From NCBI GenBank assembly GCA_964016985.1, contig OZ024828.1, positions 86,134,308-86,198,307 on the forward strand: DNA of 64,000 nucleotides, written 5' to 3'. Position numbers and translations under genes: made by a program. The notes below the pieces were generated by a model, which was given only the letters and a program-made list of their open reading frames with translations, was not told the DNA's origin and searched no databases. Origin of the DNA: Anodontia alba (taxonomy: Eukaryota > Mollusca > Bivalvia > Lucinida > Lucinidae). Positions 33,180 to 44,649 of the stretch are shown in pieces (within the stretch, counting starts at the first letter, position 1; every line of letters starts with the position of its first letter).

Positions 33180-33286
33180 CCCAGCTAGCATTCTTTATAA
33201 ATATACAGCGGACCGTTATCGGCCCGTCAGCTACCCTGAAGGGCCGATAACGGCCCGCTATAGATTTTTAAAGAATGCTTACTGGG
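33180..33286. repeat. G-type TIR element, copy 2
   Basis: CCCAGCTAGCATTCTTTA to AAAGAATGCTTACTGGG, inner CGTTATCGGCCC/GGGCCGATAACGG arms. Flanked by TA on both sides. Confidence 0.7.
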
Positions 33287-33474
33287 TATATACAGATTAT
33301 CATGAGTAAAGTGTAAGAAAGCCAAACTGCAGTGTTTTGAGGGAATTAGACACACCTGGCATATTTTTTACCATTTTGTTTTATTTATTTATTTTTTTTT
33401 TCATTTCATTTTATTTAGTTTATTTATTATTATTATTAGTGTTATTATTATTATGTTTTTGCTGTACAGATGGA

Positions 33475-33895
33475 TAACAATTTTCGTGACTTCTGTCTGC
33501 TGTCACCTACGCTAAGCCCCTCCAAAAGAGGGGTCTAGTCTTTAAGGCAAGAATATTCTGTTTTTTTTTTTTTTTTTTTTTTTTTTTTTGTTTTGTTTTT
33601 TTTGAAAGATATATCCCTATTTATAAGGGAGGAAAAAGTTTTTGAAAGAGTTGTTTCTCCCTGAAGGGCATCCATTCCACATAAACTTCCCTTAACCTGG
33701 CTTCGGGGTTTTTGACATAGGCGTAGACTCATTACGCATATTGCGTATGTGCGTAATGTAAACTATCTGCAGCAAAGAAAAATGATCTTAAACATTTTCT
33801 TTTACATATCATAGAGGCTGCTCTTAAAGGCAAGAATTTGCTCCCCTCGGGAGCAAATTCTTTCTTTTAAGAGTAGCCCCTAATTTAAAAAAAGA
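33475..33895. repeat. J/I composite repeat
   Basis: TAAGCCCCTCCAAAAGAGGGGTCTAG, a T-run (33561-33602), TACGCATATTGCGTATGTGCG palindrome, then the I hairpin GCTGCTCTTAAAGGCAAGAATT...AAGAGTAGCCCC (33817-33885). The same order is seen at 43660-43835 and partly at 63760-63850. Confidence 0.55.
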
Positions 33896-33954
33896 TGATT
33901 TTTTTTCTACATTTTTCTTGTTATGCGTAATAACAATTTTTCTTCTTGCTAGGC

Positions 33955-34115
33955 AATTGTTTGATCAGGTAAGACACAAACCGGCCTCCCCAACTTCACA
34001 GACTAGCAAGGATCTTGGAATTTTAGGTGTAGAAACTAGAGGCAATGTACTGTACAAGAAACGAATGTTCGCAAATGCCATTAAACAGGTTTTCTCACGA
34101 CGCGACTCCGTCCTG
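33955..34115. repeat. F-family fragment
   Basis: CAGGTAAGACACAAACCGGCC, AGACTAGCAAG, GAATGTTCGCAAATG and TTTTCTCACGACGCGACTCC match the ends of the F elements at 25215 and 36785. Confidence 0.5.
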
Positions 34116-34149
34116 TATTTGATTGTGGACACAGACTGAATAAATCAAC

Positions 34150-34220
34150 ACTTATACCGACTCGAACCCATGACTTTCAGTAATGCCGAACGTTTGTACC
34201 ACTCAGTCACGGAGATCTCA
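34150..34220 (-). repeat. tRNA-like SINE head fragment
   Basis: Minus strand ATCTCCGTGACTGAGTGG and ATGGGTTCGAGTCGG match box A and box B patterns. It lacks the symmetry of a functional tRNA. Confidence 0.4.
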
Positions 34221-34399
34221 ATGCATTTCAGTGGAGTTAGTTTATCGCACAACAGTCATTTGTAACCAAGGTCCGCACGCACGGTGGATGGCAACGGACA
34301 GTAAGAGAAATAACCGTGGTTGCATCTTTTGCATTGTCCCCGCAGTGCCGGTTGAATTCGGTAGTTTTGACTTTGTGCCAACCCTATAAAAACCCTGGG

Positions 34400-35160
34400 G
34401 GGACTTCTAACTTCACTTCTTAATTCTAACTTGACTTCTAACTTCACCACTACTTACTTTTAACTTCATTACTTCCTACGTCTAACTCCGTCACTCTATC
34501 ATTCTAACTTCATTACCTTTTACTTCTAACTGATCACTTATGACTTCTAACTTCTTACTTCCCACCGTTCTAACTTCATCACCTTCTAGCTTCATCACTT
34601 CTTACTTCATCATTTCTTACTTCTAATCTCTTACGTCCGACATCAGAATTATAACTTCATCACTTCTTATGTCGAACTTCATCACTTTGACTTCAAAGTT
34701 CTTACTTCCGACCCAGACTTCTAACTCCACCACATCTTACTTCTAATTTCATCACTTCTTGCTTCTAATTGCTGACTTCAGACTTTTAACTCCATCACTT
34801 CTTACTCCTAACTTCTTATTTCCTACTTCAGACGTCTAGCTTCATGACTTCTAATTTCTAACTTCATGCCTTTTTTTTTCTAACTTCCAATTTGTAAATT
34901 CATCATTTCTGAGTTGATGAAGGTAGAAGTTGGAAGTCTGAAGTAAGAAGTTAGAAGAAAGAAGTGATGAATTTAGAAGTGAAAGGTAATGAAGTTAGAA
35001 GTCTGAAGTAAGATGTGAAGTAAGTTGTGGCGGAAGTAAGAAGTTGGAAGTAAGAAACCGTGAAGTTAGAAGTAAGAAGCGATGAAGTTAGAAGTTGGAA
35101 GTAGGAAGTAAGAAGATAAAAGTAAGAAATCTTGAAGTTAGAAACTGACATAAAACTACA
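34400..35160. repeat. Fold-back of ACTTCTAACTTC-type repeat
   Basis: Roughly 500 bp of irregular CTTCTAACTTCATCACTTC units on the plus strand switch at about 34912 to the complementary GAAGTTAGAAGTAAGAAG units for about 240 bp. The result is a long imperfect inverted repeat with strand-biased pyrimidine/purine arms. Confidence 0.85.
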
Positions 35161-35539
35161 TAGATGTACAGTATGAGTGAGAGTACAACTGAGGTTTGCT
35201 AAGATATCTGAGGTTATAATCTAAATATTTTGCATAAATTAGCTATATTTCAAACTGAATTATCTCTGCTTGTATTCGAGCGATTTTCAAAAACAAAAAA
35301 AATTGAGAACAAGAAACAATATGCTTTTAAACCGTTTCATCAAGATGAGTGTCACTATGATAACAAACTATTTCGAATTTTTGCATGTGCTTTTTATGCA
35401 AATCAGATGGCTCGATTTCTTACCACCATATAAATTCAGTCCAGTGGCTTACATCACCTACAAAGATATCTGGACGGCACCTGTATCTTGTTTGGTTCGA
35501 AAGTTAGCATTTTCAAACACCCATAAGGTCCCTTTTTCC

Positions 35540-35720
35540 ATGACGAGTCACATATAAAACCAAGTGGTTCTAATGAGTACCTACAATCTATGTTTTTGAG
35601 AGGGTAAAGAAAAAGAACGAGGTGATTTTCTAATGAGTACCCCAAAACGTACCCCCTCCCCCTCACCCCGCCCCCTCTCCCTCCCCCCCCCCCACCCCCA
35701 CACACATACACACACACATT
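35540..35720. repeat. A-family fragment and C-rich tract
   Basis: TTCTAATGAGTACCTACAATC and TGTTTTTGAG are A-type arm remnants. 35650-35725 is C-rich, ending in (AC)n. Confidence 0.5.
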
Positions 35721-35849
35721 TTCTTTATAAAGTGGCATTTGTCAGGGTCTTCATTACACTGATTTGAGAGCGTAATGGGTTTATTATGTAACTTCTGATG
35801 GCTTCGTGCTTGTGTAAATTGAATAGATTACATAACATGGATTCAAGTC

Positions 35850-36115
35850 GGCCTCGATTGCTCAGTCAAGTCGCGGGTAACATCACAGTCGGGTCCGGCA
35901 ACAGTCTCTAGTGGAGACTGATTGATCATGAAACTTTTCCGCGGTCATTCTCACCCTTCCGCTGATTCAAGAAGGGCAGTTGTCAGCTTTTATCGAAAGA
36001 ATGTGCACTGCAATAAAGAACCGCCTGTGTAGAAGCCTGCTTGTGGGTTGGTACACTGACCGGCTCGACATGACCATAGTAGTGTTGAACGGGCCGTATA
36101 CTCTTAACCAAACCA
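35850..36115 (+). repeat. tRNA-derived SINE, old copy
   Basis: GGCCTCGATTGCTCAGTC head with deleted middle, then TCATTCTCACCCTTCCGCTG, AGAAGGGCAGTTGTCAG, GAAAGAATGTGCAC and CGACATGACC of the SINE body. Confidence 0.65.
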
Positions 36116-36179
36116 AAACATACATTCAAATCGTAATTCACACATTTTATGCGAAACTAGACTAAATGCAACAAGAAGA

Positions 36180-36350
36180 CATTGCGACCAGTGAAGACTC
36201 AACTCGAATGCGCGGGCTGATCAGAGTCTTCGCGGGTCGTATGAGCATTCTGTAGGCTACGGTCCATCTAAAGCGCTATCGATTAGCAAAGACTCAAGTC
36301 AGACTGACTGAATGTGCAGGCTGGTCTTTGCTATCAGGTGTTGCAGTATG
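36180..36350. repeat. E-family hairpins
   Basis: AGTGAAGACTCAACTC...GATCAGAGTCTTCGCG and a second AGACTCAAGTCAGACTGAC..GCAGGCTGGTC palindrome. Confidence 0.5.
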
Positions 36351-36364
36351 TTTTGCCATACACC

Positions 36365-36580
36365 ATCAACATATGATGCCTCCTGGCCAGGCGTTATGAT
36401 TAACTCTGAGTGGCTCGAACAACCCCTTTTTCGAACACATTTCCATAGTCTCTAAAGTGTTCGAGCCATTAGTTTCACTGTATTTTAAACCTTAAAGTTA
36501 ATGTGATCTTAATTTCATGGAAGGATTGAAAGACTGGGCCTGGTCGTCAAACTTAGCGGGCTAAACTCTTGCGCTCATAT
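36365..36580 (+). repeat. Segmental duplicate, copy 1 (empty site)
   Basis: CATATGATGCCTCCTGGCCAG through GGTCGTCAAACTTAGCGGGC is nearly identical to 41971-42190. Here CATATGATGCC is not preceded by the 2.2-kb fold-back. A D-family end (GTTCGAGCCATTAGTTTCACTG) is inside both. Confidence 0.8.
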
Positions 36581-36784
36581 TACTGACTCATAAATGCACT
36601 CCAGAGTTGTGATGTATCTTGAATTGGGTTGGTAGGTCGATCGTGGGAAATCCCACACTTCTTCTTCATTACTCAACAGCCCATTTCTTGGTATCAGTCT
36701 ACGCAGTGTCTCACAAAATCTATAAATAACACTATGTTGCACTTTTGTGATAGAGGGGCGACATTGGACTTTGTAGCTCTAGCC

Positions 36785-36970
36785 GCGTCGTGAAAAAGCT
36801 GTCTTATGACATTTGCGAACAACAAAGGTGCAGATCAGTCTGCGCATCCGCGCAGTCTGATCAGCACCCTTATGTTCACAGCTTGGATAGTACAATATCT
36901 GTAGTTTCTATATCTAAAATTTCAAGACGTCCGAAGTGTCATTTTCGCATGTCGCGGCCCATACAACCTA
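36785..36970. repeat. F-family element
   Basis: GACATTTGCGAACAACAAAGG, GCGCATCCGCGCAGTCTGATC, TTGGATAGTACAATATCTG and TTCGCATGTCGCGGCCC. Matches 63020-63150. Confidence 0.6.
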
Positions 36971-37079
36971 AAAATCTTGTGCATGATCGTGCATGTGGTA
37001 AGTCCTTATTCACAAAGTAATGCGAAAGTACAAGTTTCCGTTTCTGTAGCTATCATTTTTATCGCACCTGCTTGTAGCA

Positions 37080-37795
37080 GGGTGCGATATAGGCGTCCGA
37101 TTTTCCGTCCGTCCGTCCGCCCGTCAGTCCGTCCGTCCGTCAGTCAGTCCGTCCGTCTGTCAACATTTATGTCGACGTTCGACATTTATGTCAAAGTTAG
37201 TATTCTAATCAACTACAAGACTAAACAACCATCAAACCTTGCATGAAACATCTCCCTGACCTCCTGACTTTGCAACATAGGCGTCCGCTTTTCCGTATGT
37301 CTGTCCATTCGTCTGTCCGTCTGTCAACATTTATGTCGAAGTTCGACATTTATGTCAAAGTTAGTATTTTAATCAACTACAAGACTAAACAACCATCAAA
37401 CCTTGCATGAAACATCTCCCTGACCTCCCGACTTTGCGACACAGGTGCCACTTTTCCATTCGTCTGTCTGTTCGTCTGTCCGTCTCTTAACAGTTCTGTT
37501 ATGTCGAAGTTCGACATTTATGTCAAAGTTAGTATTCTAATCAACTACAAGACTAAACAACCATCAAACCTTGTATGAAATATCTCCCTGACCTCCTGAC
37601 TTTGCGACATAGGTGCCCGCTTTTCCATTTGTCTGTCCGTTCGTCCGTCCGTCTGTCTCTTAACAGTTCTGTTATGTCGAAGTTCGACATTTACGTCAAA
37701 GTTTGTATTCTAATCAACTACAATTCTACAACAACCATCATTCCTTGCATGACACATCTCCCTGACCTCCTGACTTGGCAGATATGTTGACTCAG
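37080..37795 (+). repeat. ~175-bp tandem array, four units
   Basis: Each unit has a TCCGTCCGTC-like tetranucleotide tract, TTATGTCGAAGTTCGACATT (a palindromic stretch), AATCAACTACAAGACTAAAC and CATCTCCCTGACCTCC. It passes into the array at 37795. Confidence 0.85.
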
Positions 37796-38860
37796 TGACC
37801 TTGACCTATATTTTGCGCTCCATTGACTTTGACACAATTTACGTTGACATTCCAGATCTTCTCAACTATAAGGCATACAACTACCAAACCTTGCATAGTG
37901 CTTCTTCTAGATGTACAGACTTGGCAGGTACCTTGACCCGGTGACCTTGACCTATATTTTGCGCTCCAGTGACTTTGACATATTTTGCGTCGACATTCGA
38001 TATCTCCTCAACTATAAGGCCTACAACCATCAAACCTTGCAAAGTGCTTATCCTCAATGTACTGACTTAGCAGATACCTTGACCTGGTGACCTTGCCCTA
38101 TATTTTGGCTGCAGTGACTTTTACATCAACATTCCAGATCTCCTCAAGTGTAAGACCTCTAGCCACCAAACCTTGCATAGTGCTTCTCCTATATGTACTG
38201 ACTTGGCAGGTATCTTGACCCGGTGACCTTGACCTATATTTTGAGCTCCAGTGCCTTTTACACATTTTACGTCAACGTTCAATATCTCCTCAACTTTAAG
38301 GCCTACAACCATCGAACTTGCATAGTGCTTCTCCTCAATGTACGGACTCTGCAGGTACCTTGACTGGGTGACCTTGACCTATATTTCACGCTCCATTGAC
38401 TTTTACACCTTTTAGGTCACCCTTCCATATGTCCTCAACTGTAAGGCCTTCAACCACCAAACCTTATATAGCACTTCTTCTCGATGTACTGACTCGACAG
38501 GTATCTTGACCTGGTGACCTTGACCTATATTGTGCACTCCAGTGACTTTGACACATTTTATATTGATGTTCGGTATCTCCTCAAATATAAGACCTACAAC
38601 CACTAAACCTTGCATAGTGCTTCACCTCATTGCCCTGGCTTGGCAGGTACCTTGACCCAGTGACCTTGACCTATATTTGACACATTTTACGTTGATGTTT
38701 GATAACTCCTCAACTATAAGGCCTACAACCACCATACCTTGCATTGTGCTTCTCCTTGATCTACTGAATTAGCAGGTACCTTGACCCGTGACCTTGACCT
38801 ATATTTCATGCTCCAGTGACTTTTACACATTTTACGTCAACATTCCATTATCATTGGGTT
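37796..38860 (+). repeat. ~146-bp array with TGACCTTGACCT sites
   Basis: Eight units, each with TGACCTTGACCT starting at 37796, 37942, 38098 (one mismatch), 38224, 38369, 38515, 38661 and 38789, then CTATATTTTGCGCTCCAGTG, CTCCTCAACTATAAGGCCTA and CCTTGCATAGTGCTTCTCC. The repeated 12-mer is two abutting AGGTCA half-sites on the minus strand and contains TCAAGGTCA, the NR5A/ERR type extended half-site. Confidence 0.85.
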
Positions 38861-39108
38861 GTATGATACGAAAAGTCAGTGCTGAAGATATAGCCATTAG
38901 AGGGAATGGGACTGGCCTGGAATATATGTGCCCCACTAGGCACTTTGTCTTCATTTTTTTTCAACCCAGTTTTCCAAGTAAGCACTGCTAAGAATGAAAT
39001 AAACTTATTTAATTACCACATTCTGATTAAGGCTCTTGTGACTTTTGCGCCAGCAGGTGCGATGACGCCTTCCGCGGAATTCTTGTTCGTAAATATGTAT
39101 CGTAAAGA
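38861..39108. other. Intergenic, unassigned
   Basis: No gene or repeat recognised apart from the decayed right end of the array. Confidence 0.4.
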
Positions 39109-39135
39109 TTAACTCTTTCACTGCCACAGGCGATA

Positions 39136-39166
<31 letters not shown>

Positions 39167-39315
39167 GCAAACAGCATAGATCCAGATGAGACGGCTCAGT
39201 CTCATCTGGATTTACGCTGTTTGACATTCAGTCTTTCAACTTTACGTATGAACTTTGTCAAGCGAAAGTCTGTTAAAAAAGAAAAACAGACGACAAATAT
39301 CGTCGAAAGAGTTAA
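39109..39315. repeat. B-family TTAA MITE with T-run
   Basis: TTAACTCTTTCACTGCC to CGTCGAAAGAGTTAA. Core GCAAACAGCATAGATCCAGATG with its complement, plus a 27-nt T run after CGATAATA. Confidence 0.7.
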
Positions 39316-39349
39316 ACAAACACAGAGCCTTAGCCAGGCAATTTCAGAT

Positions 39350-39740
39350 ATTGTTTTATTTCTACAACAAACATAGACTTTGGATGTTCATTAGAACCGC
39401 CTCACTAACGTGATTCTAATGAGTATATACAGCTTACAGAATGGAAAGATATGTTGAAACTTCAATGACTCGAACACGGATAGCTCGTTTACCACGGACA
39501 GTTCCTTATTTTATCAAGAAAATTTGTTGTATGTTCTCATTAGAATCGCCTCAATGAGGCGATTCTAATGAGAACATACAACATACATTTTATGTACAGA
39601 AGCTCGAAAAGATATTCTTTAATAATTCCTATATAGCTTCCTTACCTGACGCTGTGATTAACCCTCAGCAGCTCGAACTACCCCTATCTCGAACAAATAT
39701 TCATGGTCCCAAAGGTGTTCGAGCCATTGCGTTTCGACTG
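39350..39740. repeat. Hairpin remnant plus D-family pogo-like MITE
   Basis: 39380-39430 is a degraded shared hairpin. 39452-39740 is the best D copy: GAAACTTCAATGACTCGAAC at the left, GTTCGAGCCATTGCGTTTCG...CTG|TA at the right, and the TTGTATGTTCTCATTAGAAT hairpin in the middle (39525-39590). Confidence 0.75.
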
Positions 39741-39760
39741 TATTCCTTAATCATCCATAT

Positions 39761-41970
39761 CACGCCTGGTAAACTATCACAAGTACCTCCGCGGAGGTAC
39801 CGATTAAATGGTTGTGACATATCCGGCGCTACCTGTGATGGTAAAAAACTAGACATAAAAAGATAGGTGTTCGTCTTTTTTGATAAAATACACAATAACC
39901 AGAGAGTTTACTGAAAGTCAAAGAGTGCTATTCGACCCTTATAGGCATAAAGTTTTGTCACACGTCATATCCCCCAGAACTTTCCATATTTACCAAAGAC
40001 ACGATCTTTGAAGTGGCTTCGAAGTCAGTCCGAAGTACTCGAAACAGAAAAAGACCGATCGTTTTGGGTTCTAAATGCGGATATCTTGCGTACAAATCTG
40101 TTTATCCTGATACACTGATGTAAAGTAAACCTGTTTGCCTAAATACAGATATCGATAAACTCGAAATAAGGCTGGATTCTTCAAAAAAAAAAACAGCTGG
40201 AGGTGCCTGTGACGTCGCGGAGGTGCCTGTGATGTAAAGAAATATAGTGAAAATCGGAAGAGTTATTGCAGCTGCAAATATTGATATAATTCTTCTCTAG
40301 ATCACTGCCTGGAAAGAATCATTTATTCAGCGTCGCAATATGCTATCATAATGTGTATGTCATGAATTTCCATGTTAAAGTTATAAAACATAATCTGCCA
40401 GCTACACATATGGTGTACCAAAGGTATAAAAGAAAATGCCGATGCCTGTCACCGTAAATTATGACGCAATTTGAGCTTACCGGAGCATCTAAAATAACCT
40501 ACGTTATTGACCCTTTTGGTAACTCGTATGCGTGTCGCTCGCATATGTCGTATGACGCCCGCTGTATGTGTTGTTGTAGTTTTGTTGTTGTGTTTCTTTA
40601 CGTCCTCTGTAAATAACTAAACTCATGGTGGGACTATCCGTTAACCTTATCACACTATTTCTGGGCAGGCTTAGACCTCCTAAGGGGTTAACCGGTAATA
40701 AGTGAACATACTTTCGTCATTAACTGACAACTGCCCTTCTTGAATCAGCGGAAAGAGAAAGAAAAGTAAGTGGGGACCTCTGGCTCTGTTTTATATTGCC
40801 AGCGCTAGAATTCAAACACACCCGTAAGCCTAGGTGTTACATCATCAACACATGACATTATCTCGACATTACATCTTTTGATATAATGAAATGATCGGAA
40901 TCTTACTGTAAATTGTGTTAAATTCAGTCACCAAATAACCTCTATGAAAACATTTTGTCGAAGCGTTTGCAAAATCAACAATATGTCGGAAAATTGCTCT
41001 TTTGTCAGCATATTTGATGCACATAGAGGCTATTTGGAGACTGAATTTCAGATGATTTACAGTAAAATTCCGATCACGGGTTACCAAAAGGGTCAACAAC
41101 GTGGGTTATTTTAGGTGTTCCAGTAATGCTTAAACTGCGTCAGAATTTACGGTGACAGGCATCGGCATTTTTTTTATACTTTTGGTACACAAAAATGTGT
41201 AGATGGCATGGCGTGTGATATATTGAGCAAAGACAGTTTTCTACGAGTTGGAATGACGAATAGGCAGCACCTCCCGATTACAGTCATCACCATTCAAGAA
41301 AAAAAAGTCTTACTTCAGTGAGTAGTCTATGAAAATCTAACTCAAAAGCACCAATAATTCTTTGAGATTATATTTTATCACTTTAACATGGAATTTCATG
41401 ACATACAAATGAATGATTCTTTCCAGGTAGTAATCTAGAGAAGAATTATATCAATATTTGCAGCTGCAATAACTCTTCCGATTTTCACTATATTTCTTTA
41501 CATCACAGGCACCTCTACAACGTCACAGGCACCTCCAGCTGCTTTTTGAAGAATCCAGCCTTATTTGGATTTTATCGATATCTGTATTCAGGCAAACAGT
41601 TAACTTTATATCAGTGTACCAAGATAAACAGATTTGTATGCAAGATATCCGCATTTAGAACCCAAAACGATCGGTCTTTTTCTGTTTCGAGTACTTCGGG
41701 CTGACTTCGAAGCCACTTCGAAGGTCGTATCTTTGGTAAATATGGAAAGTTCTGGGGGATATAACGTGTGACAAAACTTTATGCCTATAAGGGTCGAATA
41801 GCACTCTTTGATTTTCAGTAAACTCTCTGGTTATTGTGTATTTTATCAAAAAAGACGAACACCTATCTTTTTATGTCTAGTTTTTTACCATCACAGGTAG
41901 CTCCGGACATCTGTCACAACCATTTAATCGGTACCTCCGCGGAGGTACCTGTGATAGTTTACCAGGCGTG
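39761..41970. mobile_element. 2.2-kb fold-back element with CATAT duplication
   Basis: Ends CACGCCTGGTAAACTATCAC and GTGATAGTTTACCAGGCGTG start arms that pair over most of the element to a centre near 40985. A 5-bp direct repeat CATAT flanks it (39756-39760, 41971-41975). Subterminal palindrome GTACCTCCGCGGAGGTAC and repeated ACCTGTGA motifs occur in both arms. A minus-strand SINE piece (about 40600-40775) interrupts the left arm, and about 160 bp is extra in the right. No transposase frame is seen. Confidence 0.8.
40600..40775 (-). repeat. SINE fragment in the fold-back left arm
   Basis: Reverse complement of SINE body: GCAGGCTTAGACCTCCTAAG, ATACTTTCGTCATTAACTGA, AACTGCCCTTCTTGAATCAG. Missing from the right arm. 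Confidence 0.6.
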
Positions 41971-42190
41971 CATATGATGCCTCCTGGCCAGCCGTTATGA
42001 TTAACTCTGAGTGGCTCGAACAATCCCTGTTTCGAACACATTTCCGTAGTCTCAAAGGTGCTCGAGCCATTAGTTTCACTGTATGATGTCGAAATAATTT
42101 CAAACCTTAAAGTTAATGTGGTCTTAATTTCATGGAACGATTGAAAGACTGGGCCTGGTCGTCAAACTTAGCGGGCTAAACTCTCGCGCC
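41971..42190 (+). repeat. Segmental duplicate, copy 2
   Basis: Same segment as 36365-36580. It begins exactly at the CATAT flank of the fold-back element. Confidence 0.8.
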
Positions 42191-42683
42191 CTCTGTGTTC
42201 GAAGCCCTTTGGAGTCGGAGTTTGTCTCGTCGAATGACGTTTCATTGTGCAGACGCCCGCGCGTGCGCGGGGGGGGGGGGGGGGGGTGGGGAGGGGAAGA
42301 GGGGGGTTGTGGGGGTGGGGGGTGCATGAGCACTCAAGCTACACTGCTGGTTTTCAAGAGTGTCAAGAAAACCGATACTCCCGTTGTCTTTATACAATGT
42401 TTTCCAAACTTTTATACCTTTTTATCTTTAAACCCCTAAGTTTCTGAAGTGGGCTCTTCCATTTATGAATTTGGACATGCCCTTTGTTGTCAATAGGGAT
42501 TTTCAGATTAGTCAATATCATTAACATGCTAGCAATATAAATTATACTGTAGGGAAAAGTCGGGTTTGCTTGGGTATAGACTTTTCTTAATGTTGTCCAA
42601 AACAGAGATTGTCGGTTCTCGTTACCAAGCATATCACAGTCAACAATATGGTTACGATAATATATCCATGAAACAGTTTGTGT
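42191..42683. other. G-rich tract and hairpin remnant
   Basis: 42270-42325 has runs of G up to 17 nt, a potential G-quadruplex. 42590-42625 holds a hairpin-arm remnant. No gene. Confidence 0.5.
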
Positions 42684-42696
42684 ACAGTCGAATTTG

Positions 42697-43000
42697 CCGG
42701 CCTCGGTGGCTCAGTTGGATGCGCCGTCCGACTGGAGACCAGGAGGTCGCGGGTTCAACCCCCGCCGAGGTCGGCAACATTCTTTCGTGGAGATTGATCA
42801 TGAAATATTTTCTACGGTCATTCTCTCCCTTCCGCTGATTCAAGAAGGGCAGTTGTCAGTTTCTGGCGAAAGAATGTGCACAATACTGGTTAACCGCTTA
42901 GAGGACTAAGCCTGCCCAGTAAACGTGTGGTTAGGTAAACCCACCGCGCTCGACATGACCCCATTGGGTTGACTGGGCCGTAAAACCTCCACACAAACAA
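42697..43000 (+). mobile_element. tRNA-derived SINE with 13-bp TSD
   Basis: The tRNA-like head has box A TGGCTCAGTTGG and box B GGGTTCAACCCC. The body includes ATTCTTTCGTGGAGATTGAT, CGCTGATTCAAGAAGGGCAG, TTCTGGCGAAAGAATGTGCA and GGTTGACTGGGCCGTAAAAC, ending in ACACAAACAA. Perfect duplication ACAGTCGAATTTG at 42684-42696 and 43001-43013. Polymerase III transcription and LINE-assisted insertion follow from SINE biology. Confidence 0.9.
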
Positions 43001-43019
43001 ACAGTCGAATTTGAGAGGT

Positions 43020-43174
43020 CGCTCAGCACACATGCTCGAAGACCCCCTTTTCATTTGGCACGGCCCAACTTGGTACTGGGTTACAGGTGGGTAAGATCGG
43101 CTGTCCATGCAGCAGAAGGGACCAGGAGAATGGCGTTATTTCTTCTGTTTCTCCACCTATTTCCTTTCATCACA
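43020..43174. other. E fragment and unassigned
   Basis: CACATGCTCGAAGACCCCCTTTTC..GGCACGGCCC is an E-family end. Remaining sequence unassigned. Confidence 0.45.
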
Positions 43175-43396
43175 TTAACCCATTGTAGTCGGGAAACCCG
43201 TAAAAGGGTATTTGGCAAACAGTGCATCCCCAGATCAGACGCCGCAGAACGCGGCGTCTGATCAGGGTCTCCACTGTTTGCAAATAGTTTATCCATTTTT
43301 CTCCAGGAATATGTAAATCTCATAGGCGGACGTACCTAAAATTGAAATTGGAAAATATATTGTGTTGGAGAGTCTATTCAGTATACAATGGGTTAA
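43175..43396. repeat. B-family TTAA MITE
   Basis: TTAACCCATTGTAGTCGG to GTATACAATGGGTTAA. Core GATCAGACGCCGCAGAACGCGGCGTCTGATC is a perfect palindrome of arms. Confidence 0.8.
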
Positions 43397-43660
43397 AATA
43401 CTTCGTTGCGTGTACAGTCTGAGTAGCGTGATCGTGTGAGCCGCTCCAAGCGAAACTACGTACAGCATGCGCGCTGAGCGCTGGCTGAAATCAAAATGCG
43501 TATTCAATCACTCTGATTAGTCGTCGATGTGCGCTATGTGAGTGCTGTTTGACCCAAAGTGCCTGCAAGCGTTCAGGGAAGGCTGTGTTCTAAATGGGTA
43601 CGCAAACTCATTTGAGGCTTCGCTGAGCGAACATGTCCGGATACATAGTCACAGGCGTAG
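43397..43660. other. Intergenic, unassigned
   Basis: No supported feature; short E-like GAGGCTTCGCTGAGCGAACATG remnant near 43612-43635. Confidence 0.4.
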
Positions 43661-43920
43661 CGGTCATTACGCATACTACGCATGTACGTAATGTAAAATA
43701 TTTGCAATAAAGAGAGATGACCTAAATATAGGACATCTTCCTTCCATATCAAAGGAACTACCCTTAAATGAAAGAATTTGCTCCCTGTGGGAGCAAATTC
43801 TTTCCTTTAAGGGTAGCCCCTATTTCGAAGCTAGATTTTTTTTCTAATATTTTCTTTGTCATCATCATCATCATTGTCGTCGTGGTCGTCGTCGTTTTCT
43901 TCTTCTTTTCGCCATTGTTT
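43661..43920. repeat. J/I composite repeat
   Basis: TTACGCATACTACGCATGTACG palindrome followed by the I hairpin CTACCCTTAAATGAAAGAATTTGCTCC and complement (43750-43830). ATC and GTC triplet runs follow. Confidence 0.55.
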
Positions 43921-44612
43921 TAGCCAAAACTACTAAATATCAGTTTCGGCTATCATACGAAAAAACAAACAAAAAACATTTGGCTGGCCTCTGCAGGCAC
44001 TACACGCACCCCCTGTCTTAATTTTACAATTACACTTATGTCTCTTTATAATATTGCTCATTATAACAAGGTTTTGGCTACAACACGGTTTAAAAAAAGG
44101 ATCCCAGAAATGTATTGAATCCCATCAAGTATTTCGAGTGAGTACGTAACATAAGGTAACATGGATGGAGAGACAGAATCTGCCATTGGCGTCTACTGAG
44201 GTTGGGGCAATATTCAATCTAATCGTCTATCGGTCACGAGGAAAACGAGGTTCGGCCTAACTATCCCACTAGAGCTTATGACCAGTTTCAGTTCTCGCCA
44301 GGCATTTCCAAAGACTGTAGCGCATTGGTGCATTGGTATTAAAACACCTGACTCGTGATCGCAGGGTCCCGGGCTGGAGTCCTAAACCAGGTGTCACGCC
44401 CTGTGGTATTGAGCAGTCACTTATCCACAGCTCAGTTATTATGTATATAGTCATAGATCTCTTAATTCAGTCAGAGTAAAAGCTCGTTTTTTTTCTGATT
44501 TTTTATTTATTTAAATCAAACATGTACATCAAACAGATTGCTATACATACATACATACATACATACATACATACATACATACTTAATTCCTCAATACATT
44601 TAACTAATTTTT

Positions 44613-44649
<37 letters not shown>

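Noticed and set aside
37080..37250. Serine/arginine (RPSVRPSV) protein
   Set aside because: Translation of the TCCG tetranucleotide tract in the ~175-bp array.
42209..42447. Gly-rich frame (RVRGGGGGGWGG) as a fourth family member
   Set aside because: It comes from a pure G run, lacks the MGN start and has no acceptor upstream; similar G-run frames occur at 6928, 47474 and 50416.
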